Notes: generated from the sequence alone by a model not told the origin. Numbered from the stretch's first letter, positions 22,426 through 34,633 are shown. The stretch: DNA of 64,000 bases from Budorcas taxicolor (GCF_023091745.1 NC_068912.1:101301567-101365566), one strand, 5' to 3'. Numbers and translations are program-made.

Positions 22426-24754
22426 GTGGGAAATCACTTACATGATTGAAAGTCTATAATCTACGGCTTGGCACTCTGATGAACGTTGAGGTATAGAACA
22501 AGGATTGGCAAACTTTTTGTATAAGGGGCAAATAATAAATATCTTAGACTTTGCAGACCATCTCGTCTCTGTTGCATTTATTCAGCTCTGCTGTTATAGC
22601 ACAAAAGCATCCTTAGATATGTACCAGATGAGTATGGCTGTGTTCCAAAAAAACTTTATCTACGAAAACAGGAAGCAGGATCATCCAGGTCGCAGGCTGT
22701 AGTTTACCAGCCCCACTGGAGTTTTTTTTTTTTCCTCTCCCTTTCTAAAAAGAGTATCTATGATGGGGCCATTTTAACATAGCTTGTTTCTGACAGCAGT
22801 CAGGATATGGCAGACTGGATGTGGAATTTTTTCTTTTGAGAAAAGAAGTAAGAGGGTTCTTACAGATTATTTTTTCCTAAATAATTTATCAAAATAAAAT
22901 TTTAGGAAACAGAGGAGGATTTCTTTATATTTTAGAAGAGCCAAGGACATAAGATGCAATTAAAGGATATCTCTGATTGTATTGAAAATATGATCTTATT
23001 TATAGATATTTTAGAATAACTATCACAGCTAGAAGGTCATTTGGCCCATATATTTCAGATAATGATACTGGAAGCCAAGGGAAGAAGAAGTTGTTCCATA
23101 TCATTTATCTAGTTAGAGACAGGCCTTTTCCATTTAGTTCATGCTTTGTACTTTTTAGGAATACTATATTCAACTGGCAAACGATTATTGACTTTCCTCC
23201 TTTTGTTAAACTACTGTTTTGGTATTTAAGGAGGCAGGAGACTGACTCAAAGAGTTCGCATTAGCCTTGGTAGAAGGGAAGATTTTACATATAAAAGCCT
23301 AACAAACAGTAGCAAACAATATCAGATTCTGAACAATTAAGGCTAACAGTGTTCTAAAAATTCCAAGGAGGCATCAAACTCTAGGGGCTGAGGTGATGAA
23401 GAAAGCATAATAGATTAATTTCAGCTTGAAAAATGGATTTGGGTCTGATACAGAAAGGGACATGTGAAGCTGAATCCTGTGTGGGGAGAATGTTCTGAGC
23501 AAAGGTGTGAGAGACAGGGTATGCAAGACTTGTTTAGAAACAGTTTGGCCCAAATGGAAGCTCTCTGTTGGGGAGCACTAGGAGTTGAGACTGGGAAATT
23601 AAGTTGGTACAAAAATAGAGGGGCTTGAATATTGGGGAATTATTAAAAACATTTTGAGCAGAGAGAGAATGCTTTCAGTTCTGGACTCTGGAAAGGTAAT
23701 CTGACAGCAGTGTGCAGTATAGGTTTAAGGTATAAGACCTGAAAAGAAATCCAGTGTTGCATTCCTAAATTCACAAGACTCCAAAGAACAAAGGGATTGT
23801 GTCCTCTGGAATGCAGAAGGGACTACTTGTGGTCATCTATTATTATGTGAAACAAGGGATCTGACTCATTTATGCATCCACCAAGCACTGATGTTTATGC
23901 TACATTAGATTGGCAGGTTTATTCATAAAATTCTTAGAAGCCAGAGTCTTATGTTTCTGTAATCACAGCTAGAAGCTGGAGATTGTCTCCTGCTTTCTCT
24001 TTAACGTCCTTGGGAACTAGTTTGTTGTTCTCTATGGTGAATTGTTAGTAAATATCTTAGTCTCAGAGGTCCCTGCCACAGAGAGCAAGGGTTAAGCATG
24101 ATTGGAGCAAAGATGAACATAGCCAAGAGGTAAGGTGAAAATGAAGAGCAGATGGAGGTATATTTTTCCTTCATACCTGTTGATCCCAGGGCCTTGAGTA
24201 AATGCTGGGGCAGATTTTCAAGCACTTTTTGAATACCAGAAGACAGTGCTTCCTATCTTTCTTTTCAAACTAAATTTCCAAAGGTGGGAGTTACAGAGCC
24301 AGAAGCCTCTTGTTTTCAAATTTTCTTACCTTTATATGTACTGGTTGTAGGAGAAAAGGACAGTGAGGATGAAATGTACATCCCATTTGTTTTCCCACTG
24401 TCCAGTAGAGGATGAAGTATTTACTTGACTGCAAATAATGTTCTCTTCTGTTGGGCCTTGGGCATATTTGGTCCTAGAAAATGAGACAGTGTAAGACACT
24501 TGAAGTAGGAGTTCTACTCAGCCTATGGTCAGGTACAGAGAGATTCTCCCTCTGTCATCAAATAGTACTGATAACTTTATTCCAATGGGCCCAAATTCAT
24601 CCTGCCTCAGTGGATTTGGAGAAGGCACAGCATCCATCAAGCACCTTTTCCATCTATCAAGTTGATGTATTACTGATTTGGAGAGGCAGTATAGGTAGTG
24701 GAAAAGAATGTTGAATGTTACTGATAGAAAGAGTATGGTACTAGAAATTCAAGT

Positions 24755-24865
24755 GCAGAGAATTTGGAATTTAATCTTGAGAGAGAAAAGCTGTATGACC
24801 TTGAGCAAATCACTTTGCTTCTCTAAGCCTCAATTTCCCCAGCTGAGATTGGCTTAGTGGCTCTT
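24755..24865 (+). repeat. MIR SINE remnant
   Basis: ctgtatgaccttgagcaaat, ctttgcttctctaagcctca and atttccccagctgagat. Confidence 0.75.
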
Positions 24866-25510
24866 TAATGGCCCTTCCCCAGCTCTTAAATTCCTGTTTT
24901 ATTTCTGAAAGACATGTGTTTTTAATAATTTGTAAGTAAACGTGTTTGTGCCAAATATTTAATAAGAAAATCATGTGGCTTTTCTCCAATGCTAGTTGTT
25001 TTCTTTTGAATACTAGTCGAGGTTTTTTACTGGAAGGATAATGAAAATATTAAAACAAGCTTCTAAATGATGTCTTTTAAAAATGGAATAAAATATTCAC
25101 ACATTCATCTTGGGGAAAGACAGGAACTTAAGTCAAAACCTCAAGGATCATGGCCACATCTCTATTTCTGGGACTATAGATGATGAGAAATGGGTTCACA
25201 TTTTTGATTATTTTGCTGATGGTGTGAAAAGTCTTGAAATGCGTGCTCTTTATCTACATTAGGAGCCCCACTGCTACTAACCAGCTGAAACCCCTAAAGT
25301 ACTCCTCTAAACTTTCTAGTGGGTAAAAGCTATGCTGCCAATTTCTGATCTTTTCAGGGCTTCTGCAGTACAAATCAGGTAGCTACTCAGCTTTCTTTAT
25401 GGCTGGTTTAGGATTCAGCTTTCTTAGGTATGCTAAGTCTGTTACCACTATCCTTCTTTACAGCTTCCAAAATTTTGTTACTTTCCTCTCCTGGTCTTTG
25501 TCCTTGGGTT

Positions 25511-25827
25511 TGTAGAGAAAGAGCAAATTAGCCAAGATAGCAGTGGTCAGGTTCTCTCACCCCACGTTCTCTTAAGCTCTCACCCCATGTTTTGTAAATA
25601 ATGACTTTGCTTGGTTACTTACACCTGAGATCCTTTGTAGCACTGCGTGCACCTGTCAAGCCCTTGAGGCTGTGTCTGCTGGGTCAGCTACAAGAGAATA
25701 TAGCATGTCTGCTGCTGCGCCAGACCAGAGAGAATAAACATGTCTGCAGTTCCTACAGCTCCTCGAAGTTTCCTCTAGCTTCCTCGCTGGTGCTTTGCCT
25801 ACCCTGGGTTCAGTGAACAGTGAGACA
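25511..25827 (+). mobile_element. LTR of an endogenous retrovirus-like element (5' copy)
   Basis: 317 bp beginning TGTAGAGAAAG and ending GTGAGACA. It aligns over its length with 27963-28305. It has a polyadenylation signal AATAAA at 25733. About 26 bases present in the other LTR are missing here, including that copy's TATATAAG. A stretch resembling a retroviral primer-binding site (tggcgtagccggcaggat) starts at 25831, three bases after the LTR end. Confidence 0.88.
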
Positions 25828-27962
25828 GTTGGCGTAGCCGGCAGGATACACAGCAGGTAGAGGAGCCTGAGGCTCCAGTGGATGGAGGAAACCAGTGGCC
25901 ATGGTCCTGTCAGCATGGGCCCCAGTGGAAGATTGGGAGGCAGTGGACAGATCACCGTATCACATTGAGAAGGTGTTGCAGGTGATAAGTTCCCGTTTGC
26001 CAGACAAGGTGACATGGACTACCACTGGCACCATGGGTGGATTTCCTGACTGCCCTGAAGGCTGTGCAGAGATGCTTGGAAGAACTAGAGCAGCATATAT
26101 TGGAATTAGAGCAAGAACTTCGTGGCCTTAAAGAACCCAGTGTTTTTGACAGTGAGACAGAATTGTATCTTTTTCAGACCACAGGTCCAGGCCTCCACTT
26201 GTTAGTAAGGCTTGTCATGCAGCAGAAAGATGGGGCCAAGAAGGTGAAGCCCCAGGAGGCCTTGGGCACCAAGGAGGCCAAAGAGAAGAGGAACGGCACC
26301 AACTCTGCAGCCAGGGTGAAGTCCAGAAAGGTGATCAAGGAGCAACCCCACTGTAGAGAAAGAAGAAAGGAAAAAGGGAAAGTGAAACCACAGTGGCAAG
26401 TTTAGAGCTGGATCAGGTCCTGCTGAACCCACCTCCATGGAGCACCAAGGAAACCACTGAGCCTGCAGACAGCTTCACAGGATGGCAAGTGAAGCTCAGA
26501 AAATACAATGAGGACCTGGACTTCAAGGTGGTAGGTGATGACTAGGAAACCATCACCATGCTTGGAATCGGCTGGACATCCACCCTGTCAGCTTCTATAC
26601 TGGTCTGGCAGGTGGGGGAGCCTTCAGAAGATGACAACCATTTTATAGGCGGCATGCAAGTTGCCATTTTGAACAATATCCTGTCCACCCTTTTGGTTCC
26701 TTAATTGTCACCTCAATAGTGGCAGGCTTGGGAGAAGTAGTGGAATGGTGGCAGGCGAAGGGGATTAAAAGTGTCAAGACCCTAAAGGGGGGTGGCCAGT
26801 TGGTAAAGGCCCCATCCAGGTTCACAGATGCAAATGTGGGCTGATTTGCTGGCAGCAGGAATTGACAGAAATAAAATTGATAAACAGCCCAGTGCTCTGC
26901 TCCTAGAGCTATGGAGGCAACTGAGATCAGAACAGCAGCTTACCAAGTTTGGGAAACACCGACAGCAAGAGATACAGTTGGTTCAGCTAGAAGATTACAT
27001 GGCATCCATTCAGATGCTCTTTTCCACTTTGAAATACTGTAAAGGCTGTGTGCTTACCTTTGGAAATTGGATGGCTCCCTGTGCAGAGGTATACTATAAA
27101 GGCTGTGTTCTATAATTGCTGCTAACCTCTGATGCTCTTGCAGATTTGGAACAGTGTGCACCAGAGGTTATAAAGCATACAGAATCACATGGATAGGCTG
27201 TGAAAACTGCAAAAATCTGCTCTTTGAAGGGGTGGGCCTGGTGCCTGTACAGGGTTTTGTGGGTCCTTAATAAAAACCCTGCAATTTCAGGATGCTACAA
27301 TTTCACAAGGACAGACAGTGGACTAGACTTGGCCATGGAAAATAAAGGCAGTCCACATGTGGTGGGTGGCTCTTCTAACCCCATGAGGACAAGGACTGCA
27401 ACATGAGTTCCAGGTGATACCTGGAGTTGGGTCTTGCCTGGCAAATCCCATGGACAGAGGAGCCTGGTAGGCTGCAGTCCATGGGGTCGCTAGGAATCAG
27501 ACACGACTGAGCGACTTCACTTTCAATTTTCACTTTAATGCATTGGAGAAGGAAATGGCAACCCACTCCAGTGTTCTTGCCTGGAGAATCCCAGGGACGG
27601 GGGAGCCTGCTGGGCTGCCGTCTCGGGGTCGCACAGAGTCAGACACGACTGAGCGACTTCACTTTCAATTTTCACTTTAATGCATGGGAGAAGGAAATGG
27701 CAACCCACTCCAGTGTTCTTGCCTGGAGAATCCCAGGGACGGGGGAACCTGCTGGGCTGCCGTCTCTGGGGTCGCACAGAGTCGGACACGACTGAATCAA
27801 CTTAGCAGCAGCAGCAGCAGCAGGGATGTAACTATTTGCTGTTGTAGCATCTACTGCTGTTGCAGAATGTGGTTTCAAAAGTCAGTGTTACTAAGCCAAG
27901 GAAATATCGCAGAAGATGGACTGCACCTGGATTGTGACGTGAGAGACCCTGAAGAGGTAGAA
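25828..27962 (+). mobile_element. Degenerate internal region of the LTR element
   Basis: Lies between the two LTRs. The first 18 bases after 25830 look like a primer-binding site complementary to the 3' end of an arginine-type tRNA; this is my inference. The region holds scattered short open frames (25895-26131, 26037-26405, 26828-27115) that shift relative to one another. One is Gln/Glu/Leu-rich (ALKAVQRCLEELEQ, 26052 onward) and then Lys-rich. I see no protease, reverse transcriptase or envelope motif and cannot name the family; a gag-derived region is the most likely reading. A BOV-A2 array is inserted at 27431-27822. Confidence 0.65.
27431..27822 (+). mobile_element. BOV-A2 SINE array with three BovA units
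   Basis: Three consecutive BovA monomers. Unit 1 lacks its start (begins tcttgcctggcaaatccc); units 2 and 3 start at 27546 and 27688, a period of 142 bases. The usual BOV-A2 is a dimer. The linker (gcgacttcactttc and ttcactttaatgcat) is the same after units 1 and 2, and the element ends in an (AGC)n tract at 27803-27822. The pattern fits a tandem duplication of one unit with its linker. Confidence 0.92.
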
Positions 27963-28305
27963 TACAGAGAAAGAGCAAATTAGTCAATATGGTGGTGGTC
28001 AGGCCCTCTCGCCCCCATGTCCTCTTGCTCTTACCCCACGTTTTGTGAATAATGACTTTGCATGGTTATGTAACAGCTGAGATCATTTGTAGCACTGCAC
28101 GTGTGCATCATGACCTATATAAGCACCACCTGAAAAGCCCTTGTGGCTGTGCCTGCTGGGTCCATCATGAGAGAATATAGCATGTCTTGCTATTGTGCCC
28201 TCCTGGAGATAATAAACATATCTGCAGTTCCTGTGCCTCCTCGAGTTCTCTTCCAGCTTCCCCACTCATGCTTTGTCTACCGTGAGTTCAGTGAACAGCA
28301 AGACA
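27963..28305 (+). mobile_element. LTR of an endogenous retrovirus-like element (3' copy)
   Basis: 343 bp, collinear with 25511-25827 with many substitutions. It keeps a TATA-like TATATAAG at 28116, AATAAA at 28211 and the same end GTTCAGTGAACAG then AGACA. The flank GGGTT after the element (28307-28311) resembles the GGGTT just before the 5' LTR (25506-25510), offset by one base, and may be the target-site duplication. Confidence 0.88.
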
Positions 28306-28354
28306 GGGGTTATGCCTTCAAAAACAAAAATTACAAAAAAACTGTTTACTGTGA

Positions 28355-28470
28355 CTTCCCTGGCAGTCCAGTGGTTAAGACTTCATGCTTCAGTAGCAGG
28401 GGCCACAGGTTTGATTCCAGGTCAGGAACTGAGATCTTGCAAGCTTCAAGACTCCCCCCCCAAAAAAAAG
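28355..28470 (+). mobile_element. CHR-type tRNA-derived SINE
   Basis: gacttccctggcagtccagt, ggggccacaggtttgattcc and aggaactgagatcttgcaag, with tail ccccccccaaaaaaaa. Confidence 0.82.
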
Positions 28471-28999
28471 CTTACACAAAGCGATGGATAACTGATAAGA
28501 GAATTGAGCATAGGAGAGTCCTGGGATTATCAGTATGCTATAGTCTGATCCCCAAGGATCATGTTATACATCTTTAAAACATATATTTGTTTGGCTGCTT
28601 GAGACTCTCTAGTTAAGATATGTAGCCTTAGTTTCTCAGTGGCATGTATCGATAAATCTATTTTTTTAAACAATATTTCAAAGCAGTCAGTGTTCTACAA
28701 AACAGATGATTCACTCTAATCATATGGCTTGTCAGGGAAATACAAAGGGGTAACTTTTTTAAACTGAAATTGCCAAATGAATTGTGAGGCTCTGATTCAG
28801 ACAGACTAGCTATAAAAAGAGAAATCTGGATTTGGATTGGATATTAGATGTTATGAAGTTGTTGATAATTTTATTATGTGTAGTGATATAATGATTGTAT
28901 TTCATAGTCCTTATCATTTGGAAATATGTACTACACATACTGGAATATTTACAGTAAGATGATTTTGTGTCTGGAACATGCTTTTAAAAACTATATTAG

Positions 29000-29405
29000 T
29001 TTGGTATTAACAAATCACTATAAACTGGGTGGCCTAGAACAACAGAAGTTTATTGTCTTCACAATTCTTGAGGCTAGAAATCCAAAATCAGGATATTTTC
29101 AGCATTGGTTCCTCCTGAGGTTTATGAAGGAGAATCTGTTCTACCCTTCTAATCTTCTGGAAACCTCAGGCATTGTTGGCTTGTAGATGGCATTCTCCTC
29201 GTGTCTTCATATTGTCTTCCCTCTGCATATCTGTCTCTGTGTTCAGGTTTCCCCTTTAATAAGGTACTAGTTCTATTGGATTAGGGTTCCTCTAATGACC
29301 TAACCTTAACATGATCATCTACAGATGTCATATTTCCAATTAAGATCATATTCGCAGGTATTGTTTGTTATCATTTGGGGGGGGACACAATTTAACCCAT
29401 AATAA
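29000..29405. repeat. Old interspersed repeat, family not assigned
   Basis: Contains phrases common in mammalian interspersed repeats: ggtggcctagaacaacagaa, ggttcctcctgagg, tctattggattagggttcct, ggggggacacaatttaaccc. I recognise the type from many genomes but cannot name the family with confidence. Confidence 0.5.
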
Positions 29406-29564
29406 ATACTGCAGCAAAAAGTTTTAAAGACTAGAAAATGTTGATAATTGAAACTATTTGGCACATAGGAATTTATTATGTTTTTCTCTTATTTTATGTG
29501 TTTGAAAATTTCCATAATTAAAATTTAAGAAATGTGTATGTGAAACAGTAAATTGATGTTTGTA

Positions 29565-29799
29565 TACTCATGTTTATAGCAGCATCATTCACAATAACCA
29601 AAAGGTGGAAGCAATTCAAGTATCTATAGACAGATGAATCGGTGAAGAAAATGTGGTACACACATACAATGAAATATTATTCAGAGTTCAAAAGGAAGGA
29701 AATTTTGACACATACTTCAACATTAACTGTAAAAACATTATGCTAATGAAATAAGCCAGTCACAAGAACAAATATATGATTCTTCTTATATGAGGTTCC
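29565..29799 (+). repeat. L1 LINE 3' region, left part
   Basis: Sense L1: tagcagcatcattcacaata, gtggtacacacatacaatg, aaatattattcag and aaataagccagtcaca. Split from 30071-30290 by a SINE. Confidence 0.82.
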
Positions 29800-30070
29800 T
29801 GGAGAAGGCAATGGCACCCCACTCTAGTACTCTTGCCTGGAGAATCCCATGGACAGAGGAGCCTCATGGGCTGCAGTCTATAGGGTCGCAAAGAGTCGGA
29901 CACGACTGAACGGCTTCACTTTCACTTTTCACTTTCATGCATTGGAGAGGGAAATGGCAACCCACTTCAGTGTTCTTGCCTGGAGAATCCTGGGGACGGG
30001 GGAGCCTGGTGGGCTGCCACCTATGGGGTCGCACAGAGTCGGACACGACTGAAGCGACATAGCAGTAGAG
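29800..30070 (+). mobile_element. BOV-A2 SINE inserted in L1
   Basis: Two full BovA units (ggagaaggcaatggcacccc at 29802 and ggagagggaaatggcaaccc), agtcggacacgactgaacgg linker, and a short agcagtagagcag tail. It divides a continuous L1. Confidence 0.92.
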
Positions 30071-30290
30071 CAGCCAGAATCATAAAGACAAAGTAGAATG
30101 GTGGTTGCAAGGGGCTCACAGGAAGAAGGGAATGGGGAGTTAGTGTTTAATGGATACAGAGTTTCAATTGGGGAAGATGTAAAAGTATTGGAGATGGATG
30201 TTGGTGACAGTTGTACTGCAAAGTGAATATGATTAATCCCACAGAACTATATACTTGAAAATGGTTAAAACAGTAAATTGTACAAACCAG
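30071..30290 (+). repeat. L1 LINE 3' region, right part
   Basis: Continues the L1 of 29565: tagaatggtggttgcaaggg, gggaatggggagttagtg and atggttaaaacagtaaattg. Confidence 0.8.
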
Positions 30291-31639
30291 CTAAGGACTT
30301 TCTTGAAGATACTTTGAAAGCCATCTATCTTTGCAGTTAAACAGTAAATGCTTATCCTTGGATCGTTCCCAGTGTTTATTTCATTTATACATTCCTCATT
30401 TATTCTAAAATAATATTAATAATTATAGTTACTACCTGTTGGCTTTTTTTCCCTTGCTTTAAAAACTGGTATTCCTGTTTTTAAGATCATAAAAAGATGC
30501 TTGGTTTACCTTAAATTTTAAACACTTTAAATTTGAATTCTAAATTATATAACTTACTATTTTAAAAATTAGTCTATAAAAATAATCCTGATGGCTTATA
30601 TTGTCCTAGAAATATTATAACTATTTCTAAATGTGTTATCATTTCTATTACTGATTTCTTTAGTTTGTACAAATCAAAAACATCTTCTTGGCCCAGAGCA
30701 ATCAACCAGTTACCCAGATTTACTGGTGCCTCTTTGAGGTTTTTTGGTTTTGTTTATTTTGTTTTATTTTAAAATATCAATTCTTATTTCTAATGCCATT
30801 TAAAAACAATTAAATGGGGAAAAAATAAAATAAGAAAACACCTTTTGGGCAACTTAAATGGCACTAAATCCTGGTCCCAAGATTTGCATTCAGTACAAAT
30901 TTCATGTGAAAGAAAAAAATGTCTGAATTGCCCATCTCTGTTCCTTTATTGTATTTCAGATTTGTAGCTAAATCTCTAGTGTTGAGTGTACCAGCTAAAT
31001 TTTTGGAAATTTTTTTTAATGGAAGAATATTTTTTTGTTTGTTTTACCTACTTTATATGATCAGAGTAAAAAGCTGAAAAAATTTATAAACTGTAAAATG
31101 CTATTTGAATATTATTGCCATATGAGGTAGGGATCGGTAAGAATTTAGAAGATGATTACTCAAACTTATAAGTTATTCCTTCCCCAGGTATATGATACAA
31201 CTTGACTTCAGCTATAAATGAGATATATAGTTCATAAGGTAGTTGCAAGGATAGAATAATTTAAGTAGAATATGTTGAATGAGTCAAGGAATTCGCAAAC
31301 CAAGGAACTGAACAAGAGAGTTCAGCTTTCCAAATTGGTTAGATCAAGGGAGAGAATTATTATAGTGTGAACTTCAAATCAAACCCGGGCACCACAAGGT
31401 AAGTAACCATATTTGCAAAATTCTGTTTCCTGAAGAATTTCTTAGAACTCAAGAATTTCAGGAAGTAAGAATTGGGACGTAACTTTCTTCTTCATCCTCA
31501 CTGTATACAGTAATTGGCTTTTGGGGTGTGTGTGTGTTATAGATGTGAGATCTGAAATCTGACTTATCTCTTGCTCTTTTGGAAGCATTTTGTTCCCCCT
31601 TCTTCCCGAAAGAGTGGAAGCCCAGGGTGGTGTGTGTGT

Positions 31640-31857
31640 GTTCTGTTGCTCAGTTGTGTATGATTCTTTGCGACCCCATGGACCCTGTGGACTGTAGCCC
31701 ACCAGATGCCTGTCCATGGGATTTTCTTGGCAAGAATACTGGAGTGAGTTGCCATGTCCTCCTTCAGGGGATCTTCCCCACCCAGGGATTGAATCTGTGT
31801 CCCCTTTGTCTCCTGCATTGCAGGCAGATTCTTTACCACTGTGCCACCTGGGAAATT
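31640..31857 (-). mobile_element. Bov-tA-type SINE
   Basis: Minus strand: gttgctcagttgtgtatgat, ggcaagaatactggagtgag, cccagggattgaatctgtg, gccacctgggaa. The gtgtgtgtg run at its left edge is the tail. Confidence 0.88.
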
Positions 31858-32102
31858 ACTTCTAAGGTATCTAGCTCCTATGAGAATAATTTTCATTCAG
31901 ACTATAAGCAGTCAAAGGAGAGTAACACAGAGTAGAAGATAACAACCAGGCAGCTACAACTAGAACTGCTATTCTTCCACCCTACTCCCCTCCTCTCCTT
32001 CAACTATCTTTTATTTTATTGAATAAAATGACTTTGAACATGAAACATGGCATTTCTTCAGGCTGAAACCAAAGTTAGTAGACTAAGTAGGAACTAGTGC
32101 AT

Positions 32103-32304
32103 GGTCAGTCTCTCAATTGTGTCCAACTCTGTGCGACTCCATGGATTCTAGCCTGCTGGGCTCCTCTGTCCATGGGACTTTCCAGGCAAGACTGCTGGAG
32201 TGGGTTGCCATTCCTTCTCCAGGGGATCTTCCTGACCCAGGGATCAAACCCACATCTTTTGCATTGGCAGACAGATTCTTTACCACTGAGCCACCAGGGA
32301 AGCG
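32103..32304 (-). mobile_element. Bov-tA-type SINE
   Basis: Minus strand: gtgtccaactctgtgcgact, caggcaagactgctggagtg, cccagggatcaaaccc and gagccaccagggaagc. Confidence 0.9.
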
Positions 32305-32329
32305 AATAAATAGCAACTAGGCAAATGCC

Positions 32330-32572
32330 TTGCTGCTGCTGCGTCGCTTCAGTCGTGTCCGACTCTGTGCAACCCCATAGATGGCAGCCCACTAGGCTCC
32401 TCTGTCCCTGGGATTCTCTAGGCAAGAATACTGGAGGGGGTTGCCATTTCCTTCTCCAATGCGTGAAAGTGAAGTCACTCAGTCATGTCTGACTCTTAGC
32501 AACCCCATGGACTGCAGCCTACCAGGTTCCTCTGTCCATGGGATTTTCCAGGCAAGAGTACTGGAGTGGGTG
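32330..32572 (-). mobile_element. BOV-A2 SINE
   Basis: Minus-strand dimer beginning with a ctgctgctgc tail, first unit gcttcagtcgtgtccgactc, then linker ctccaatgcgtgaaagtgaa and second unit ending gtactggagtgggtg. It lies next to the SINE at 32103 in the same orientation. Confidence 0.88.
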
Positions 32573-32679
32573 CTTAATTTGACCTAATTTATTTGTGTGT
32601 TTGTCTGTTGAGCCACTATCAAACATTGATTCTGTGTGAGAGCCAATGCTAAGTACTAAGCCTATAAAAATAAATCTTG

Positions 32680-32928
32680 AAACTTTCCTGGTAGTCCAGT
32701 GGTTAAGCATCCACCTTGCAATGCAGGGGACACAAGTTCGATCCCTAGTCAGAAAACTAAGAAATCACATACCAGGGAGCAGTTAAGCCCATGCACCACA
32801 GCTACTGAGCCTGCATAGTGCAGCCTGCCTGGACACAGTTCAAGAGTTCATGCGTCACAACAAAACCTCCTGTGTGCTACAGCTAAGACCCAACACAGGC
32901 CAAATAAATATTTTAAAAAATAAATCTC
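32680..32928 (+). mobile_element. CHR-type SINE, long form
   Basis: gaaactttcctggtagtcca, gcaatgcaggggacacaagt, tgagcctgcatagtgc and tail aaataaatattttaaa. An AAATAAATC repeat flanks it. Confidence 0.8.
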
Positions 32929-33551
32929 TGCCCTCAGTTAACTTTTAGTCTAGTGGGAAAGAGCACAAGTAAGTAGACTGTTACTTTGCTCTATGCTAAG
33001 TTATCTGGTAGAAGTGGGCACCAAGTGTTGTAGGAACACAAACTTGGGTCCTCAGGGAAGATTTCCTAAACAAGTAAACTTGGGGAAACTCCTGATGAAT
33101 AATTAAGAGTCGGGAGTTAGAGAGTATTCATAAAATTTTACTTCATCTTCTATGAACATGGAGTAATATATATCAAATCCTAAAGGAAAGCATGGCTTAA
33201 GTATGGCCTGCAGGAAGTGAGGCAGTTGGAGTAGAAGCAAGAAGATGTTAGTTACAAGAATTGTGGGTAGGAGTTTGTAGTAAAATAGAAGATGACCTGT
33301 CAATAATTTGGTGGCTTGCCAGTTTTGGTTTCATGTCTTCGGAAGCCTAAAGACCTCATAAAGTGTGAAATAGGGCTTCCATAAAGAGACAGCCTGTTCT
33401 GTGGTAGCATCAGAGCTGATAATCACCTTCTTGGTCTCCCCAGAGTGAGGTGTAGGCAGCATGACTCAGACCCTCAGAAACTTCCTAATGGATACTACCT
33501 AATAATAGAATGGAACTCATGTGACCCTCTTCTCTCTCATTCTTTTTGCAG

Positions 33552-33641
33552 GCACCCAAGAATACGTTTCCACACAGGCCTTGTGGATGCCCACCTCTAC
33601 TGCTTGAAAAAATACATTGTGGACTTCCTAATGGAAAATAA
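33552..33641 (+). CDS. EIF2B3: EIF2B3 internal exon C (about residues 190-218)
   Basis: One base completes the split Lys, then 29 codons encode HPRIRFHTGLVDAHLYCLKK and YIVDFLMEN, and AA begins the next split codon. The acceptor TTTTTGCAG ends at 33551; the donor GTAAGA starts at 33642. RFHTGLVDAHLY is a recognisable conserved stretch of eIF2B gamma, at the end of the nucleotidyltransferase-like domain. The codon shared with the next exon reads AAG (Lys); I recall Gly at this place in the human protein, so this is a possible lineage change. Confidence 0.97.
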   Translation, partial: APKNTFPHRPCGCPPLLLEKIHCGLPNGK

Positions 33642-34287
33642 GTAAGAAGGAGGGAGATTGAGTCAAACTCACAGGACTTAAGCTATCCTGTGACTTAGTT
33701 AACAGTTTTAAACCTTGATAATAACCAGTTATATAAATAACTAGTTTGTATAAATAACATAGTCTATTATAGAAATGAAATTATGTTATCAGGATACTGT
33801 TATTTCATCTGTACCAGCTTATATTTTGGGGGCCTGTACTATGATAACCAGCAAATTACTTTTATAAAACTAATATTCACGTATGAAGCATCTTTCTACA
33901 CAGCTTCAAGCTCTTCCTTCTTTCTGCAAGGGTGAGCTCACCAGCTGTAGTGCTATTTGTCTCCAAGAGAATGTCCTTTCCCTGGGCAATTGTCCCATAG
34001 ATGGGCCCTCTTAGCAAAGGGTCAGACACTTAGCCAAGAGAAGGAAAGAAAGAAAAGCAGATTTTCTTCCAATTTTGTAAAAGAAGTCCACCTCTCTGAG
34101 TGAAGTTTTATGAATTTCATGAATTCATGAATCTCATGAATTAAGAAATTTGGTACTTTTCTGTAGTTTTGCTTTGATAATAGAACTGTGGGCCTTAAAC
34201 ACTTGCCAGAGACTGTCTGGCAGATCACAGGATGTGCGTGGGTTTCCAGAGAGAAAACTTCCATTTGTGGCTGATCTCAAGGATTTT

Positions 34288-34633
34288 TTTCATACATAAT
34301 TTTATTTATTTATTAATTTATCTATTTTTTTACTGTGATGGATCTTCTTTGCCGCACGGGCTTTCTATAGTTGCAGAGAATGGGGTCTCCTCTCTAGTTG
34401 TGATGTACAGGCTTGTCACTGCAGTGGCTTCTCTTGTTGTGGAGCCCAGGCTGTAGCGTGAACAAGCTTCAGTAGTTGTGGTGTACTGGCTGTAGAGCAC
34501 AGGCTCAATAGCTGTGGCACATGGGCTTAGTTGGTCCACTGCAGGTGAGGTCTTCCCAGATCAGGAGTGGAACCCGTGTCTCCTGCATTGGCAGGTGGAT
34601 TCTTTACCCACTGAGCCACCATGGAAGCCTAAC
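34288..34633 (-). mobile_element. CHR-type SINE, long form, with 12-bp target-site duplication
   Basis: Minus strand with tail tttatttatttatt, gccgcacgggctttctatag, cttctcttgttgtggagccc and gagccaccatggaagcc. CTCAAGGATTTT flanks it at 34276-34287 and 34634-34645. Confidence 0.9.

Larger units (their letters stand above)
12980..33551 (+). other. EIF2B3: EIF2B3 intron between exons B and C
   Basis: A 20.6-kb intron holding the BovB cluster (16.4-22.0 kb), the LTR element (25.5-28.3 kb) and many SINE and L1 insertions. Unrecognised AT-rich stretches include 14145-14370, 15140-15750, 19105-19490, 22420-24750, 24870-25500, 30300-31630 and 32940-33540. Confidence 0.85.

Noticed and set aside
27538..27795. 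Open frames with MHWRRKWQPTPVFLPGES-like proteins, also at 46255
   Set aside because: These are translations of BOV-A2 SINEs. The same frames recur wherever a BovA unit occurs, with no coding evidence.
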